A stretch of 6,286 bases of DNA from Ignavibacteriota bacterium (GTDB lineage Bacteria; Bacteroidota; UBA10030; UBA6906), in contig PMNP01000073.1 in the NCBI GenBank assembly GCA_003161755.1, positions 1 to 6,286 on the forward strand, in the 5' to 3' direction. The notes beneath the pieces are model-generated. The model was not told the origin of the DNA. It was given only the letters and a program-made list of their open reading frames with translations, and did no database searches. Positions 6,190 through 6,286 of this stretch are shown piece by piece (the stretch's first letter is position 1; every line of letters starts with the position of its first letter). The position numbers were made by a program, and so were the translations under genes.

Positions 6190-6286
6190 ATGTCACGCAC
6201 TATCTCCGGTTGGCTGTTTGACCTCTATCCGTCCGCACAGGGCATGACGCTCTGGCTGATTGACGTCGACGGCCGCAAATACCGCT
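6190..6286 (+). CDS. Probable B-family DNA polymerase, first 32 residues (cut by the right edge)
   Basis: Only MSRTISGWLFDLYP (1-14) followed by a strand-rich stretch ending LWLIDVDGRKYR is visible. A Gly-Trp-Leu-Phe-Asp-Xaa-Tyr opening followed by an LWxxDxDGR-type strand is how many archaeal-type and bacterial PolB proteins start, so PolB is the best guess, supported by the neighbouring Y-family polymerase and RecA-like genes. No catalytic motif falls inside the window, so activity cannot be judged. ATG 6190 is chosen. A purine-rich GGGGGAG (6168-6174) is 15 bases away, too far for a typical site, and an in-frame TTG at 6139 is a less likely alternative. The gap to the preceding gene is 57 bases. 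Confidence 0.55.
   Translation, partial: MSRTISGWLFDLYPSAQGMTLWLIDVDGRKYR

Noticed and set aside
1..6286. CRISPR array, tRNA/rRNA genes, insertion sequence or phage attachment site
   Set aside because: No regularly spaced repeats, no cloverleaf-like sequence, no transposase or integrase frame, and no long terminal inverted or direct repeats were seen on either strand.

Overview
The window is bacterial DNA of moderate to high GC with compact genes, Shine-Dalgarno sites and a sigma70-type promoter. The mix of a Yip1-type membrane protein, DUF72 proteins and a cassette of DNA-synthesis genes suggests a deep Bacteroidota/Chlorobi/Ignavibacteria-like or related lineage. The near-consensus TTGACA-17-TATGCT promoter argues against a classical Bacteroidales/Flavobacteria promoter type. 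This placement is an impression from protein style, not a database result.

Left half, minus strand (reading from 2931 down to 1): a five-helix Yip1-family membrane protein (2134-2931), a rho-independent terminator (2066-2095), a canonical DUF72 (YecE-like) TIM-barrel protein (1020-2039), a short intergenic stretch with an inverted repeat (990-1016), and the N-terminal 316 residues of a UvrD/PcrA-type superfamily 1 helicase that runs off the left edge (1-950).

Centre: the 136-base divergent intergenic region (2932-3067) holds a strong promoter for the plus strand. It also holds two copies of an inverted repeat, ACGACA-N4-TGTCGT. One is a perfect 16-base palindrome lying in the promoter spacer. 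The other lies 31 bases upstream, about three helical turns. This looks like a dedicated repressor (SOS-like) switch. The -10 box is so close to the first ATG that the transcript should be nearly leaderless.

Right half, plus strand: a five-gene operon starting at 3068. The genes encode (1) a catalytically intact Y-family DNA polymerase (DinB/Pol IV-like); (2) a divergent DUF72 paralogue that has lost the family's conserved end motifs; (3) a small RecA/RadA-fold protein with no recognisable Walker A P-loop; (4) a 92-residue helical protein beginning MGRTVPTF; and (5) the start of what looks like a B-family DNA polymerase, cut by the right edge. The layout is analogous to the ImuA-ImuB-DnaE2 mutagenesis cassette (RecA-like protein, Y-family polymerase, second polymerase), but with PolB in place of DnaE2, an apparently active Y-family enzyme, and DUF72-like and small helical proteins added. 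My main proposal is that this is a regulated, damage-inducible translesion or mutagenic DNA synthesis module.
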